Positions 45,709-54,708 of a DNA stretch of 64,000 nucleotides are shown in pieces (within the stretch, counting starts at the first letter, position 1; each line of letters starts with the position of its first letter). The translations under genes and the position numbers were made by a program. Below the pieces are notes generated by a model. The model was not told the DNA's origin and did no database searches. It was given only the letters and a program-made list of their open reading frames with translations. The DNA comes from Flavipsychrobacter sp. (GTDB lineage: Bacteria > Bacteroidota > Bacteroidia > Chitinophagales > Chitinophagaceae), in NCBI GenBank assembly GCA_024508935.1, contig JANINW010000006.1:1-64000 (forward strand). The letters run 5' to 3'.

Positions 45709-48438
45709 ATGAACCCGAGCGGTAAAATTATTTCAAAAATTCAATCATTTCACTGCCTTTTTATACTTATGGCAGTGATTTTCATATTTATAACATTTAC
45801 TAAAGGATTAGCCCAGGAAAATAAAAAAACCTTTGGTGGCCTTAAATCCATAAAAAATGCAGCAGATTCTGTGCATACCGACACCCTGACTGCAGACTCC
45901 GTTGCCCTATATGCTGACTCACTGGCACTGAGAGATACTGTACGTAGAGACACGATTGCGGAAAAACGCATGGAGGATTCATTGGGCATCCGCATTTCGA
46001 AAAATACCTTACCTTCTATTGTCACTGCAGAAGCTGCCGATTCTGCGGTGATAGACATGCATAATAACCGCTTCTACCTGTATGGCAAAGCCAAGGTGAA
46101 CTATGAAGATATGCAATTGAACGCAGGCATTGTAAGCTATAGCCAGGCAGAAAACATTGTTACCGCAGCACCATCGCAGGACAGTGTGGAAGCAGCACAG
46201 GGACGCCCGTCATTTGCCCAGGGTCAGGAAAAGTTCACTTACGATTCCCTGCAATACAATTTTAAAAGCAAACGCGCTATAGTACGCAATACCCGTTCGC
46301 AGTATGGCGAGGGGTTTGTGTATAGTGAACAGGTGAAACGAAATCCTGACCAATCGATATATGGCCTGCACAATGTATATACTACTTGTGCTTTAGACAC
46401 ACCGCATTTTGGTATCACTGCACGCAAAATAAAAGTGATACCGGGACGCGTTGTTGCTTCAGGTCCTGCCAATATTGCTATACAAAATGTCCCTACTCCA
46501 CTCTTTCTCCCATTCGGGCTATTCCCTATTACCCAGGGACACCGTTCAGGTTTCATACTGCCTACTTATACTATAGAAGAAGTAAGGGGCCTCGGCCTGC
46601 TGAACGGCGGCTATTATTTATATCTGAATGATTATGTAGACCTCGCTGTACAAAGCAATATATATTCTAAAGGAAGCTGGAGTGCAGGCTTCCTTTCCAA
46701 TTATGTAAACAAATACCATTATAGCGGCACGTTGAATTTCAACTACGCTTACAACAAAACAGGTGAATCTTACGACCCCAATGGTTCGATACAAAAAGAT
46801 TTCAGGGTACAGTGGACACACCGCTCTGATCCAAAATCGCGGCCGGGTGTAAGCTTTAATGCTGCAGTAGAGGCAGGTACTTCTACCTACAACGCGTTCA
46901 ATACTTATAGCGTAAACCAGATACTGCAAAACCAGTACACCTCTAATATTGCCTATACCAAGGCATGGCAGAACAAACCCTATTCCCTGACTATAGCAGC
47001 CCGCCATAGCCAAAACACACAAACCCGCAGGGTGGATGTGACCTTACCCGAGATTAGTTTTTTCCTGGCGCAGTTCAACCCCTTCCAGCGTAAAAACAGC
47101 GTAGGCACACATTGGTACGATAAGATCACCATGTCTTATACCTTCAATGCAGTTAACCAGACTTCATTTTATGACAGCCTGTTCAGTTTCGACAAACTGG
47201 CCCTGACTGATTTCAATAATGGTATGGTGCACACCATTCCCATATCGGCTACTTATAATGTACTGAGGCACCTAAACATGAGCTTCAACGTCAACTACAA
47301 AGAATACTGGCTGACGCGTAGGATGTACAAGTTTTACGACTACCAGCAGGACAGGCTGGACACTAATATATATCATGGCTTTTTTGCTGCCAGGGATTTC
47401 AATGCGGGCATCAATTTCAATACCCGCATTTATGGCATGAAGATGTTTAAGCATGGTAAAATAGCCGGTATCAGGCACGTACTCATACCCAGTGCCGGAC
47501 TAAACTATACACCAGACTATGCAGCCTATCCATTTAACTATGGCTACCAGACCCGCCTCGACAGGAATGGCGCTTTGCAATACCAATCTGTTTATGAAGG
47601 CAACGTACCTTCTATTCCATCTACACAGTTCGGCAAATTCAGCAGCCTGGTGAATTTTGGCATTGATAACCAGCTGCAGGTAAAAGTGCGTACAGAGAAT
47701 GATACCACAGGTTTCAAAAATATACGTCTTATAGATAATTTCAGGATAGGAAGTGCCTATAACCTTGCTGCAGATTCTTTCAACTGGAGCCCTATATCTA
47801 TGAGCTTTGCCACACTGTTATTCAATGTAATAAACATGACGGCAGGTGCCAACTTCGACCCCTATGCTTTTGACTACGAAAAAGGCATCCGACTGAAACA
47901 AACGATGTGGGATGCAGGCAAAGGGCTGGCCAGGTTTGTAAATGCTTCGGCAAGTGTGGGTGGTTCATTTCATGCCAAGTCCAAAACAGCACCAACCGAT
48001 AAAGCCGCCGGGAAAACAGATGAGTTCAAGCGTACCATGCAGTTTGGCCGCTATAACGATTATGTAGATTTCAATGTACCCTGGAACCTGAATATAGATT
48101 ACCGGATACAAGTAAATAAATCGCAAATACTGAAAGCACCTGAATTACCGGGTAAAAAAGACACAATCACTATAGACCACTCTGCCACATTCGGGGGCGA
48201 TTGTAACCTGACACCCCGCTGGAAGCTGGCTATACGCAGCGGTTACAATTTTACACAGAAACAACTGACCCTTACTTCTATAGATATATACCGCGACCTG
48301 CATTGCTGGGAAATGCGTTTGAGCACTATCCCATTTGGGTTCAATAAAAACTTCAGTTTCACTATAAATGTAAAAGCTTCTGTGCTGCAGGATTTGAGAT
48401 TGATACGCAGGAGAGATTACCGGGATGCTGTCAACTAA
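45709..48438 (+). CDS. LPS-assembly protein LptD-like outer-membrane protein
   Basis: 909 residues from the ATG at 45709. An N-terminal hydrophobic signal is followed by a Ser/Asp-rich linker. An OstA/LptA-like jellyroll lies at about 100-230 ('FYLYGKAKVNYEDMQLNAGIVSY', 'AQGQEKFTYDSLQYNFKSKRAIV'). A large beta-barrel begins around 'PTPLFLPFGLFPITQGHRSGFILP', a phrase characteristic of LptD. It inserts LPS into the outer leaflet. The usual LptE partner is not adjacent. Confidence 0.9.
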   Translation: MNPSGKIISKIQSFHCLFILMAVIFIFITFTKGLAQENKKTFGGLKSIKNAADSVHTDTLTADSVALYADSLALRDTVRRDTIAEKRMEDSLGIRISKNTLPSIVTAEAADSAVIDMHNNRFYLYGKAKVNYEDMQLNAGIVSYSQAENIVTAAPSQDSVEAAQGRPSFAQGQEKFTYDSLQYNFKSKRAIVRNTRSQYGEGFVYSEQVKRNPDQSIYGLHNVYTTCALDTPHFGITARKIKVIPGRVVASGPANIAIQNVPTPLFLPFGLFPITQGHRSGFILPTYTIEEVRGLGLLNGGYYLYLNDYVDLAVQSNIYSKGSWSAGFLSNYVNKYHYSGTLNFNYAYNKTGESYDPNGSIQKDFRVQWTHRSDPKSRPGVSFNAAVEAGTSTYNAFNTYSVNQILQNQYTSNIAYTKAWQNKPYSLTIAARHSQNTQTRRVDVTLPEISFFLAQFNPFQRKNSVGTHWYDKITMSYTFNAVNQTSFYDSLFSFDKLALTDFNNGMVHTIPISATYNVLRHLNMSFNVNYKEYWLTRRMYKFYDYQQDRLDTNIYHGFFAARDFNAGINFNTRIYGMKMFKHGKIAGIRHVLIPSAGLNYTPDYAAYPFNYGYQTRLDRNGALQYQSVYEGNVPSIPSTQFGKFSSLVNFGIDNQLQVKVRTENDTTGFKNIRLIDNFRIGSAYNLAADSFNWSPISMSFATLLFNVINMTAGANFDPYAFDYEKGIRLKQTMWDAGKGLARFVNASASVGGSFHAKSKTAPTDKAAGKTDEFKRTMQFGRYNDYVDFNVPWNLNIDYRIQVNKSQILKAPELPGKKDTITIDHSATFGGDCNLTPRWKLAIRSGYNFTQKQLTLTSIDIYRDLHCWEMRLSTIPFGFNKNFSFTINVKASVLQDLRLIRRRDYRDAVN

Positions 48439-49526
48439 GGCAATTCATTTAGTGCTGCTAATTTTTCATTTACTTTTTTCAGCCATATCTGCATACCATT
48501 ATTATTCCAGTGCGTATCGCCCGGCCTGAATATTTTTTGCTTTGCAGTGGTAAACTCTTTATACACGCTTATTGTTTTCATTTCAAGCCTGGGATCATTT
48601 TCTATCAATGGCAGCAAATGATTGTATCTATCTCCCGGCTGTAAGATACTTACGGGACTAGGTATCATAGAAAGGTACACATCATAAAAGCCCTCGGCTT
48701 TATAGTGTCGGTACAGCGCATTCAGATTAAAAATAATTTTCGATATCTCGGCCGTATCAATTTTTGCGTAAGAACTTTCGGAGTGGTGTTTCAAAACAGT
48801 TTCTTTTAAAAAAAGCTGCTGCCCGTTATCAGATATTACTACACTGCCCGATGCCCGCGAAAACATATAATAAGTAAATGCGCCTTTCGCCTCGCGTATG
48901 GGGTTGATAAAATTGTAATTGAATAAATTGAATTCGAGATTCTGGTTGATATAAGGATTAAACAAAGCCTCTAAACTTCGTGGCATGAATGGCAGGGCCG
49001 CATAGTGAGCTCGTTTTTTTATAGGACTTAAAAAGTTTAGTGCTGTCTTTGGCGGTTCCTCCCTATGCACATTGTGCATAAGGCTCGTATCATTGAATAT
49101 AGATCGTATGTACCTTTCGGTGGTCTCTATCAGCAGTACATTTTTTTTAGTTGAGTCGAGCGTATACGGAAGCGGATTTTGTGCCCGCCACGAAAATTTA
49201 TACTTATCTACAGCCGCAAAAGCCGAATCGGGCACCAGGAATATATAACTATCACCCGAGGCATACAGGTCTATGCCTTTTTTACCTTGGTATGCAGCCT
49301 TCTTGAAAACATAAATGCGGGGGCTGCAAAACTTCTTCACCTGGTCCAGGTAACTCATATAAACAAGATCACCGTTATCGCCCCGCATAGCCCCCCACCA
49401 TGTGCCTATTTCGTTGCGGTCAGACAACCAGTTCATAGCCTTATGCGATGTGGAAATAGCCATAACGGCCAGCCCGGCTACAATGCCTGTATATGCTAAT
49501 ATGCGCTTTACCACCACAGTATGCAA
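48435..49526 (-). CDS. AlgX/AlgJ-like SGNH-fold protein, membrane-anchored
   Basis: 363 residues with an N-terminal membrane anchor (about 8-27). 'LYASGDSYIF' near residue 91 is a GDS-type nucleophile motif, and 'RPGDTHWNNNGMQIWL' near residue 338 is the D-x-H-W motif of AlgJ/AlgX and DHHW proteins. Such proteins help O-acetylate exported polysaccharides together with an MBOAT protein, which is not found nearby. The stop overlaps the LptD-like gene's stop by 4 bp in convergent orientation. Confidence 0.7.
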   Translation of the reverse strand: MHTVVVKRILAYTGIVAGLAVMAISTSHKAMNWLSDRNEIGTWWGAMRGDNGDLVYMSYLDQVKKFCSPRIYVFKKAAYQGKKGIDLYASGDSYIFLVPDSAFAAVDKYKFSWRAQNPLPYTLDSTKKNVLLIETTERYIRSIFNDTSLMHNVHREEPPKTALNFLSPIKKRAHYAALPFMPRSLEALFNPYINQNLEFNLFNYNFINPIREAKGAFTYYMFSRASGSVVISDNGQQLFLKETVLKHHSESSYAKIDTAEISKIIFNLNALYRHYKAEGFYDVYLSMIPSPVSILQPGDRYNHLLPLIENDPRLEMKTISVYKEFTTAKQKIFRPGDTHWNNNGMQIWLKKVNEKLAALNELP

Positions 49527-49637
49527 ATATTGAAGAAATAACGCAAAAATCAGAAAGACTTCCCGGCACGGGAACTATATTTAGCTTTCAATGATATGAT
49601 GTGGAAAGGCAGATTAGACTTTTGAGCGTCATTTAAT

Positions 49638-49645
49638 TACTTTTG
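49638..49645 (+). promoter_or_regulatory. -7 box of the E2 gene (TACTTTTG)
   Basis: A perfect TAnnTTTG box 39 bp before the ATG at 49685, giving a conventional leader. Confidence 0.55.
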
Positions 49646-49684
49646 TACCGTTTTCTAATAATAAATAATAACTAAACGCTATTT

Positions 49685-51043
49685 ATGGCTATTGTTGATT
49701 TGGTAATGCCCAAGATGGGTGAAAGTATCATGGAAGCTACGGTGCTGAAATGGCATAAGCAAGCCGGAGATACGGTTAAGATGGATGAAACTATACTGGA
49801 GATAGCTACTGATAAAGTAGACAGTGAAGTTCCGTCTACTGCTGCAGGCACCATTACCGAAATTCTGTTTAAAGAAAATGATGTGGTACCGGTGGGTACC
49901 GTGATAGCCCGTATAGATAGTGCGGGCGGTGCTGCCGTTCAAGCCGCACCTGCCGCTGCGCCTGTAGCGGCGCCACAGCCCGCACCTGCACCGCAACCTG
50001 TGGCCGCTGCCATACCACAGCAGGCACCTGCCGCTGCACCTGCCATAGCAGCTTCAGGCGATGGAAATCGTTTTTATTCTCCGCTGGTACTAAATATTGC
50101 CTCGAAAGAAGGCATTGGCATGGCCGAACTGGAACGTATTGCCGGTACAGGCAATGAAGGCCGCGTTACCAAAAAAGATATACTTAACTATGTTGCTACC
50201 CGAGGTAACGGTGCTGCAGCCCCGGCGGCTGTGCAGGTCGCTGCACCTGCTCCGCAACCTGCTCCTGCCCAGCAGGTAGCACCTGTTGCTGCTGCACCGG
50301 CTAGCGCTCCCGCAGTTTCGGGCAACTATGGCGGCAATGTAGAAATCATTGAAATGGACCGTATGCGTAAGCTGATAGCCGACCATATGGTGCGCAGTAA
50401 AGCTACGTCTCCGCACGTTACCAGCTTTACAGAATGCGACGTGACCAATATTGTAAAATGGCGCGACAGGGCTAAGAAAGAATTTGAAAAGAAATATGGT
50501 GAGAAGATAACTTTCACACCAATATTTATTGAAGCGATCGTAAATTGTATCCGCAAATTCCCAATGATAAACAGTAGCCTGGATGGCGACAAGATCATCG
50601 TGAAAAAAGATATCAATATAGGCATGGCTACCGCATTACCAAGTGGTAACCTGATCGTACCGGTTATAAAAAATGCTGATACCAAGAACTTGTTGGGCCT
50701 GAGCCGCGATGTAAACGGCCTGGCGAATGCAGCGCGCAACAACAAGCTGAAAGCAGACGATACACAAGGCGGCACCTTTACACTGACCAACGTAGGCACG
50801 TTCGGCAGCCTGATGGGCACGCCTATCATCAACCAGCCGCAGGTAGCTATACTGGCAGTAGGCAGCATTAAAAAGCGTCCTATGGTATTGGAAACGGAAG
50901 AAGGTGATGTAATTGCCATCCGCCACATGATGTACTTGTCCTTGAGCTACGACCATCGTATTGTTGATGGTTCACTGGGCGCCAGCTTCCTCACCGCAGT
51001 AGCCAATGAACTGGAAGCATTTGACCCGAACAGGGAGATATAA
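49685..51043 (+). CDS. 2-oxoacid dehydrogenase E2 (dihydrolipoyl acyltransferase)
   Basis: 452 residues: a lipoyl domain 1-78 with the lipoylated Lys44 in 'IATDKVDSEVPS', an Ala/Pro-rich linker, and an E1/E3-binding domain at about 135-172 ('FYSPLVLNIASKEGIGMAEL', 'GRVTKKDIL'). A second Ala/Pro linker and the catalytic acyltransferase domain (about 220-452) with 'DHRIVDG' follow. It transfers acyl groups to CoA; whether it serves 2-oxoglutarate or branched-chain oxoacids cannot be told. E1 and E3 genes are not adjacent. Confidence 0.93.
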   Translation: MAIVDLVMPKMGESIMEATVLKWHKQAGDTVKMDETILEIATDKVDSEVPSTAAGTITEILFKENDVVPVGTVIARIDSAGGAAVQAAPAAAPVAAPQPAPAPQPVAAAIPQQAPAAAPAIAASGDGNRFYSPLVLNIASKEGIGMAELERIAGTGNEGRVTKKDILNYVATRGNGAAAPAAVQVAAPAPQPAPAQQVAPVAAAPASAPAVSGNYGGNVEIIEMDRMRKLIADHMVRSKATSPHVTSFTECDVTNIVKWRDRAKKEFEKKYGEKITFTPIFIEAIVNCIRKFPMINSSLDGDKIIVKKDINIGMATALPSGNLIVPVIKNADTKNLLGLSRDVNGLANAARNNKLKADDTQGGTFTLTNVGTFGSLMGTPIINQPQVAILAVGSIKKRPMVLETEEGDVIAIRHMMYLSLSYDHRIVDGSLGASFLTAVANELEAFDPNREI

Positions 51044-51057
51044 GTAACAGATTTATT

Positions 51058-51101
51058 CCATAAAGAAAAAGGCTGCCAGAAGGCAGCCTTTTTCTTTATG
51101 G
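51058..51101. terminator. Bidirectional terminator with 20-bp stem
   Basis: CCATAAAGAAAAAGGCTGCC and its perfect complement flank a 4-nt AGAA loop between the convergent E2 and GH16 genes. Confidence 0.9.
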
Positions 51102-51111
51102 AAAGTTTTTT

Positions 51112-52647
51112 TTACTTGATCACAGACAGTTTTTCAACATACTTAACTTTTGAATTTGAAATCAGCAATGTATAGTTACCAGGAGGAAGAATATTGCTAA
51201 GTAACATTTCATTTCTTTGATTACCTTTTATTTCTTGTTCCGCTATTACCATTCCAACACTATTTACAACCTGCATATTATAGGCCCCGTTTTCGTCGAG
51301 ATAAACAATAAAATCTCCCTTATTAGGATTAGGGTATAATTTAATTTTTGCATGATCTACAGTTAATGCATTGCTGGCATTAGCAGAAGCAATAGCTACG
51401 GAAGTACTAGCTTCTTTAGAGGGCTTATGTGCGCCGCATTGTTTTGCTTCGAAAATAAACGCCCCCCATTTATTATCACTGCTTGTGCCATTGTTAGGAT
51501 CTGGATCATAATATTCTGGCTCATACTTATAATTGGGTAATATCTCTATTTTATTGGCTTCGTACTTTGCGGCACCCCATTCATGCGGGCAATAATTATC
51601 CCATCCGTAGTTTATATTGTTTGTCCCAACTGCAATTGAGTTGGCGTTTAAATAAGGAAATTGGAACAAGTGTGAATTAGGCATGACAATGTTGTCCGTA
51701 CAGTCATCCCTTTTCCACACTTTAACGTAATCAATCTGCATATATCCCGGCAACCCAGAAGGTGAACCAGAACTCGATTCTAAACTAAATATCAGTGTAG
51801 CATTAGCATTGGAACCTAAGTACTCAGGTCGAACTATATAATTTCCAGCAACTGTTGAACAAGGTTGATAAGGAGCTGGCGGTAACGTTATGTTTGTTAA
51901 ACTTAAACGCGGTTCATAGAATGTACGACTAGCGCCAACGCCTTCTATATAATATTTAATTAAATTCCTATCCCATTCAACTGTGTATTTCATCCATTCG
52001 TTTGAAAAATCCGTATGAACAGGAGATCCGGGATAATTTAAACCAGATAAATGCTGCGAATGACCTTGCTGGATACCGGGCACGTCATGATGTATAGTCA
52101 TCATAACATCATCTGTGTTAGGCCCCCATGATTCTGCAAAATCTATTTCGCCACTACTCCCTCCCCAAAGCCACAATGTACTCCAGGCATCAGGCTTTCC
52201 ACATATTTTAACCATAGCTTCGAATTTACCGCTACTAAATCTCATATAATCATCTCTTAATTTTAAAATACCAGCGGTGTAATCTTTCGTTTCATTACCA
52301 TGCTCAGGACAATTCCAGATTGTATTAGGTTCTTGTTTTAGTGCTAGTGAGCATATACCATTAGCCACAGTCACATTATTATCCCAATAGAAAAACCATG
52401 GTTTAGATGGTTCATTTCTTGAGTCATGACAACATGCACCCGAACAATTCCAACATTCATCATGTGTCAACCATTTGCTATTATCTATCGAATTTCCATT
52501 GAATTCTTCATCAAGAACCAATTGCCAATTTCCATGTTGACAAAGATCTATACCTGCAGGTAAAAATTCACCGGTTTGTCCTTTAGCCTTTAAAGAGGAA
52601 AGTATCAATAATGAAGGCATTAATAGTTTTAATACTATTTTTTTCAT
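51112..52647 (-). CDS. Secreted glycoside hydrolase family 16 protein with T9SS sorting domain
   Basis: 511 residues: a signal peptide (1-23) and a GH16 beta-jellyroll at about 40-315 with the catalytic ExDxxE motif 'GEIDFAESWGP' (nucleophile Glu167, acid/base Glu172). A Cys-rich segment lies at 65-75 ('CWNCSGACC'), and a type A sorting domain follows at about 435-511 ('IKLYPNPNKGDFIVYL'). GH16 enzymes cut beta-1,3/1,4-glucans, agar or carrageenan; laminarin-type glucans are a reasonable guess. This gene is visibly richer in A/T than its neighbours, hinting at transfer. Confidence 0.88.
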   Translation of the reverse strand: MKKIVLKLLMPSLLILSSLKAKGQTGEFLPAGIDLCQHGNWQLVLDEEFNGNSIDNSKWLTHDECWNCSGACCHDSRNEPSKPWFFYWDNNVTVANGICSLALKQEPNTIWNCPEHGNETKDYTAGILKLRDDYMRFSSGKFEAMVKICGKPDAWSTLWLWGGSSGEIDFAESWGPNTDDVMMTIHHDVPGIQQGHSQHLSGLNYPGSPVHTDFSNEWMKYTVEWDRNLIKYYIEGVGASRTFYEPRLSLTNITLPPAPYQPCSTVAGNYIVRPEYLGSNANATLIFSLESSSGSPSGLPGYMQIDYVKVWKRDDCTDNIVMPNSHLFQFPYLNANSIAVGTNNINYGWDNYCPHEWGAAKYEANKIEILPNYKYEPEYYDPDPNNGTSSDNKWGAFIFEAKQCGAHKPSKEASTSVAIASANASNALTVDHAKIKLYPNPNKGDFIVYLDENGAYNMQVVNSVGMVIAEQEIKGNQRNEMLLSNILPPGNYTLLISNSKVKYVEKLSVIK

Positions 52648-52674
52648 AGTAGTTCATTTTTAGATTATTAATAC

Positions 52675-53787
52675 CTATTTATTGGTCAACACTTCTTTCA
52701 GTTGCTCTATCTCCTTCTGTTGTTGTATTACATATAAAGTGAGTTCTTCTATTTTTTGCAAAAGCTTTGCATCCATTTTAGCTAAGTCAAGACCATTCTC
52801 TACCACTTCTTTAGCAGAAGGCACATCGGGTAAATGTTGGTTATCACTAATAAATATTTCTAATTCATGTAATGATTTTAATTTATAAGAATTTGCAAAT
52901 ACATAATCAGACCAATCATTCGTATTTTTAACAGCCACTTTTATTTTCTCCGTAAGGATACCCTGTTCTACAAATAATTTAAATCCATCGGGAGATGAAG
53001 TAGGCGTGCTGGTAATATTAGCAATAAGCCATGAACCTATTACCACTTTACCATTTTTCAAAACGGTCATTGATGGGGCCCATCCATTATCACGCTGTAG
53101 TATATCAAAAGCCCTGGCATTGCTAGCACCACCACCCGAAACAAAACGTATCATGCCTTCCGTACCTGTATTGCTGTTACCAGTAACTGTTATACCAGCG
53201 CCAGAGTTACCACCATCTTCAGCATAAAGACTTAGGGAACCTTGAGGTGCATGCCCGTATATAGCTCTTACTGCAGGAGTAACGCCTTCGTTATCAAATC
53301 CTATATTACCACCAACGGTTAAATGGTCATTAAAATGATAAGCATTAATACCTACACGGCCACTTTTCTTGATTGTAAGGGACGGATTATAATAAGCGAA
53401 ACTACCTGTAGGATTATTATACTGGAGAATGTCGAATGCTATGTCATCGTTTGGAATATTATTAGTCGGATGATCCAGATAATTTGTGCCCGGTATAATG
53501 AAACGTACCATATCCGCCGGCGATCCTGCATGTCCCATCATATAAAGACCCGGGCCGGAAGTACCGCCTGAAAATGTGCCATCTGTGGCATGTATACCGA
53601 GTCCATAAGAATTATTACCTTTTATAGTAAAGCCTGAACCTGAAGAAGGCCTAAACTGCATGGTATTAATATTAACATCAGAAATAAGCGTACTGGATGT
53701 ACTGCCGGACCATTGTGCATATAGGCTGTTGACAGATAAAACAGAAAATGCAGCGCATGTCAACACCTTGGATATATTCCTTTTCAT
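52675..53787 (-). CDS. Exported surface protein with C-terminal trimeric-coil-like motif
   Basis: 370 residues with a signal peptide (1-24). The body is a Gly/Asn/Ser-rich beta repeat region with tail-fibre-like features. It ends in 'QHLPDVPSAKEVVENGLDLAKM' followed by a coiled coil ('LLQKIEELTLYVIQQQKEIEQLKEVL'). This C-terminus recurs in large Bacteroidota surface proteins and resembles the region around peptidase S74/fibre chaperone modules, but without a catalytic Ser-Lys dyad. It lies upstream of the GH16 gene (27-bp gap), so the two are likely co-transcribed. Confidence 0.75.
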   Translation of the reverse strand: MKRNISKVLTCAAFSVLSVNSLYAQWSGSTSSTLISDVNINTMQFRPSSGSGFTIKGNNSYGLGIHATDGTFSGGTSGPGLYMMGHAGSPADMVRFIIPGTNYLDHPTNNIPNDDIAFDILQYNNPTGSFAYYNPSLTIKKSGRVGINAYHFNDHLTVGGNIGFDNEGVTPAVRAIYGHAPQGSLSLYAEDGGNSGAGITVTGNSNTGTEGMIRFVSGGGASNARAFDILQRDNGWAPSMTVLKNGKVVIGSWLIANITSTPTSSPDGFKLFVEQGILTEKIKVAVKNTNDWSDYVFANSYKLKSLHELEIFISDNQHLPDVPSAKEVVENGLDLAKMDAKLLQKIEELTLYVIQQQKEIEQLKEVLTNK

Positions 53788-53862
53788 AATTAGGTTATTG
53801 GTTTAAAATGTTAGTTATGCTGCTAAGCTAATTCTGTAAACGAGAGATTCTTAAAAAACTAA

Positions 53863-53892
53863 ACGAACGGGCAGAAAAACTTAATGAACGGT
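53863..53892 (-). promoter_or_regulatory. LytTR-type direct repeat upstream of the surface protein gene
   Basis: On the minus strand ACCGTTCAT (53892-53884) and CCCGTTCGT (53871-53863) start 21 bp apart, and each is followed by TTAAGTTTTT-like sequence. The nonamers fit the published LytTR consensus (W-M-M-GTT-N-R-K) fully and with one mismatch. The site lies 76-105 bp before the ATG at 53787. Confidence 0.5.
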
Positions 53893-53947
53893 AAAATCAC
53901 AATTCACATTTTCCAGTAATGAAATTTTTTTGACATAATTTACAACC

Positions 53948-54505
53948 ATGATCACGCTCAACTTTACACCTTTCCCTGAACTGGAAACCGAAAGAATGAT
54001 ATTGCGCAAACCGTCTTATGATGATAAGATGGATTTCTTCGAGATGCGCTCCAACCCGGACACGATGCGCTTTATACCTCGCCCGGTGGCACAAGTACCC
54101 GATGATGTATTGCCCGTAATGGACATGGTATTAAATTCGCTGGAAACGAAGGAACGTATCAACTGGGCAATGACCGACAAGACGAGTGGGAAAATGATCG
54201 GCATGATAGGGTATGTGCGCATATCGCCTGATAATGCACGTGCAGAAGTAGGTTACAGCTTACATCATGATTACCGGCGCACCGGACTTATGTATGAGGC
54301 ACTACAAGCTGTATTGGATTATGGTTTTAGAGAAATGAAATTGAACTCTATAGAAGCAGTCATCCATCCTGACAATATAGCGTCCTGGAAACTTGTAGAA
54401 AAAGCAGGCTTCAGCCGGGATGCTTATTTTAAAGATTACAACTACCACAACAACAAATTTGTTGATGCGGTAGTGTATTCGCTTATAACGCCTTTAAAAG
54501 ATTAA
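53948..54505 (+). CDS. GNAT acetyltransferase, RimJ/RimL type
   Basis: 185 residues: 'LETERMILRKPSYDD' at the start, 'GKMIGMIGYVRISPDNARAEVGYSLHHDYRRTGLMYEALQAVLDYGF' (acetyl-CoA loop with R/Q-x-x-G-like 'YRRTGL') and 'IEAVIHPDNIASWKLVEKAGF'. It acetylates an N-terminal or side-chain amine; the target is unknown. Its stop overlaps the end of a convergent 51-residue gene. Confidence 0.9.
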   Translation: MITLNFTPFPELETERMILRKPSYDDKMDFFEMRSNPDTMRFIPRPVAQVPDDVLPVMDMVLNSLETKERINWAMTDKTSGKMIGMIGYVRISPDNARAEVGYSLHHDYRRTGLMYEALQAVLDYGFREMKLNSIEAVIHPDNIASWKLVEKAGFSRDAYFKDYNYHNNKFVDAVVYSLITPLKD

Positions 54506-54657
54506 CTGCCTCTTGTACCACCTGTTCTTACGGGTTTCTTAGAAAAGGCTGCTGCTTTACCTGGCTTTATGAAAGACTTGGCACCGGGCAGGTTGCTTTT
54601 AGCATTCTTGCCCTTCTTTCCATCCTTTTTATTATTGGCATTTGACAATAGCGACAT
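54502..54657 (-). CDS. Small basic protein (51 residues)
   Basis: The ORF runs M-S-L-L-S-N-A-N-N-K-K-D and ends R-T-G-G-T-R-G-S. It is strongly basic (about a third Lys/Arg) with Asn, Gly and Ser, and has no hydrophobic segment. It could bind RNA, DNA or ribosomes. The reading frame is open throughout, and the gene fills the gap between the GNAT and metallo-hydrolase genes. The A/T-rich leader (CTAAATGAAATATT) precedes the ATG. Confidence 0.6.
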   Translation of the reverse strand: MSLLSNANNKKDGKKGKNAKSNLPGAKSFIKPGKAAAFSKKPVRTGGTRGS

Positions 54658-54708
54658 AATATTTCATTTAGTACTTAACAAATATAGCAACTGCCCGCGT
54701 TAATAAAA

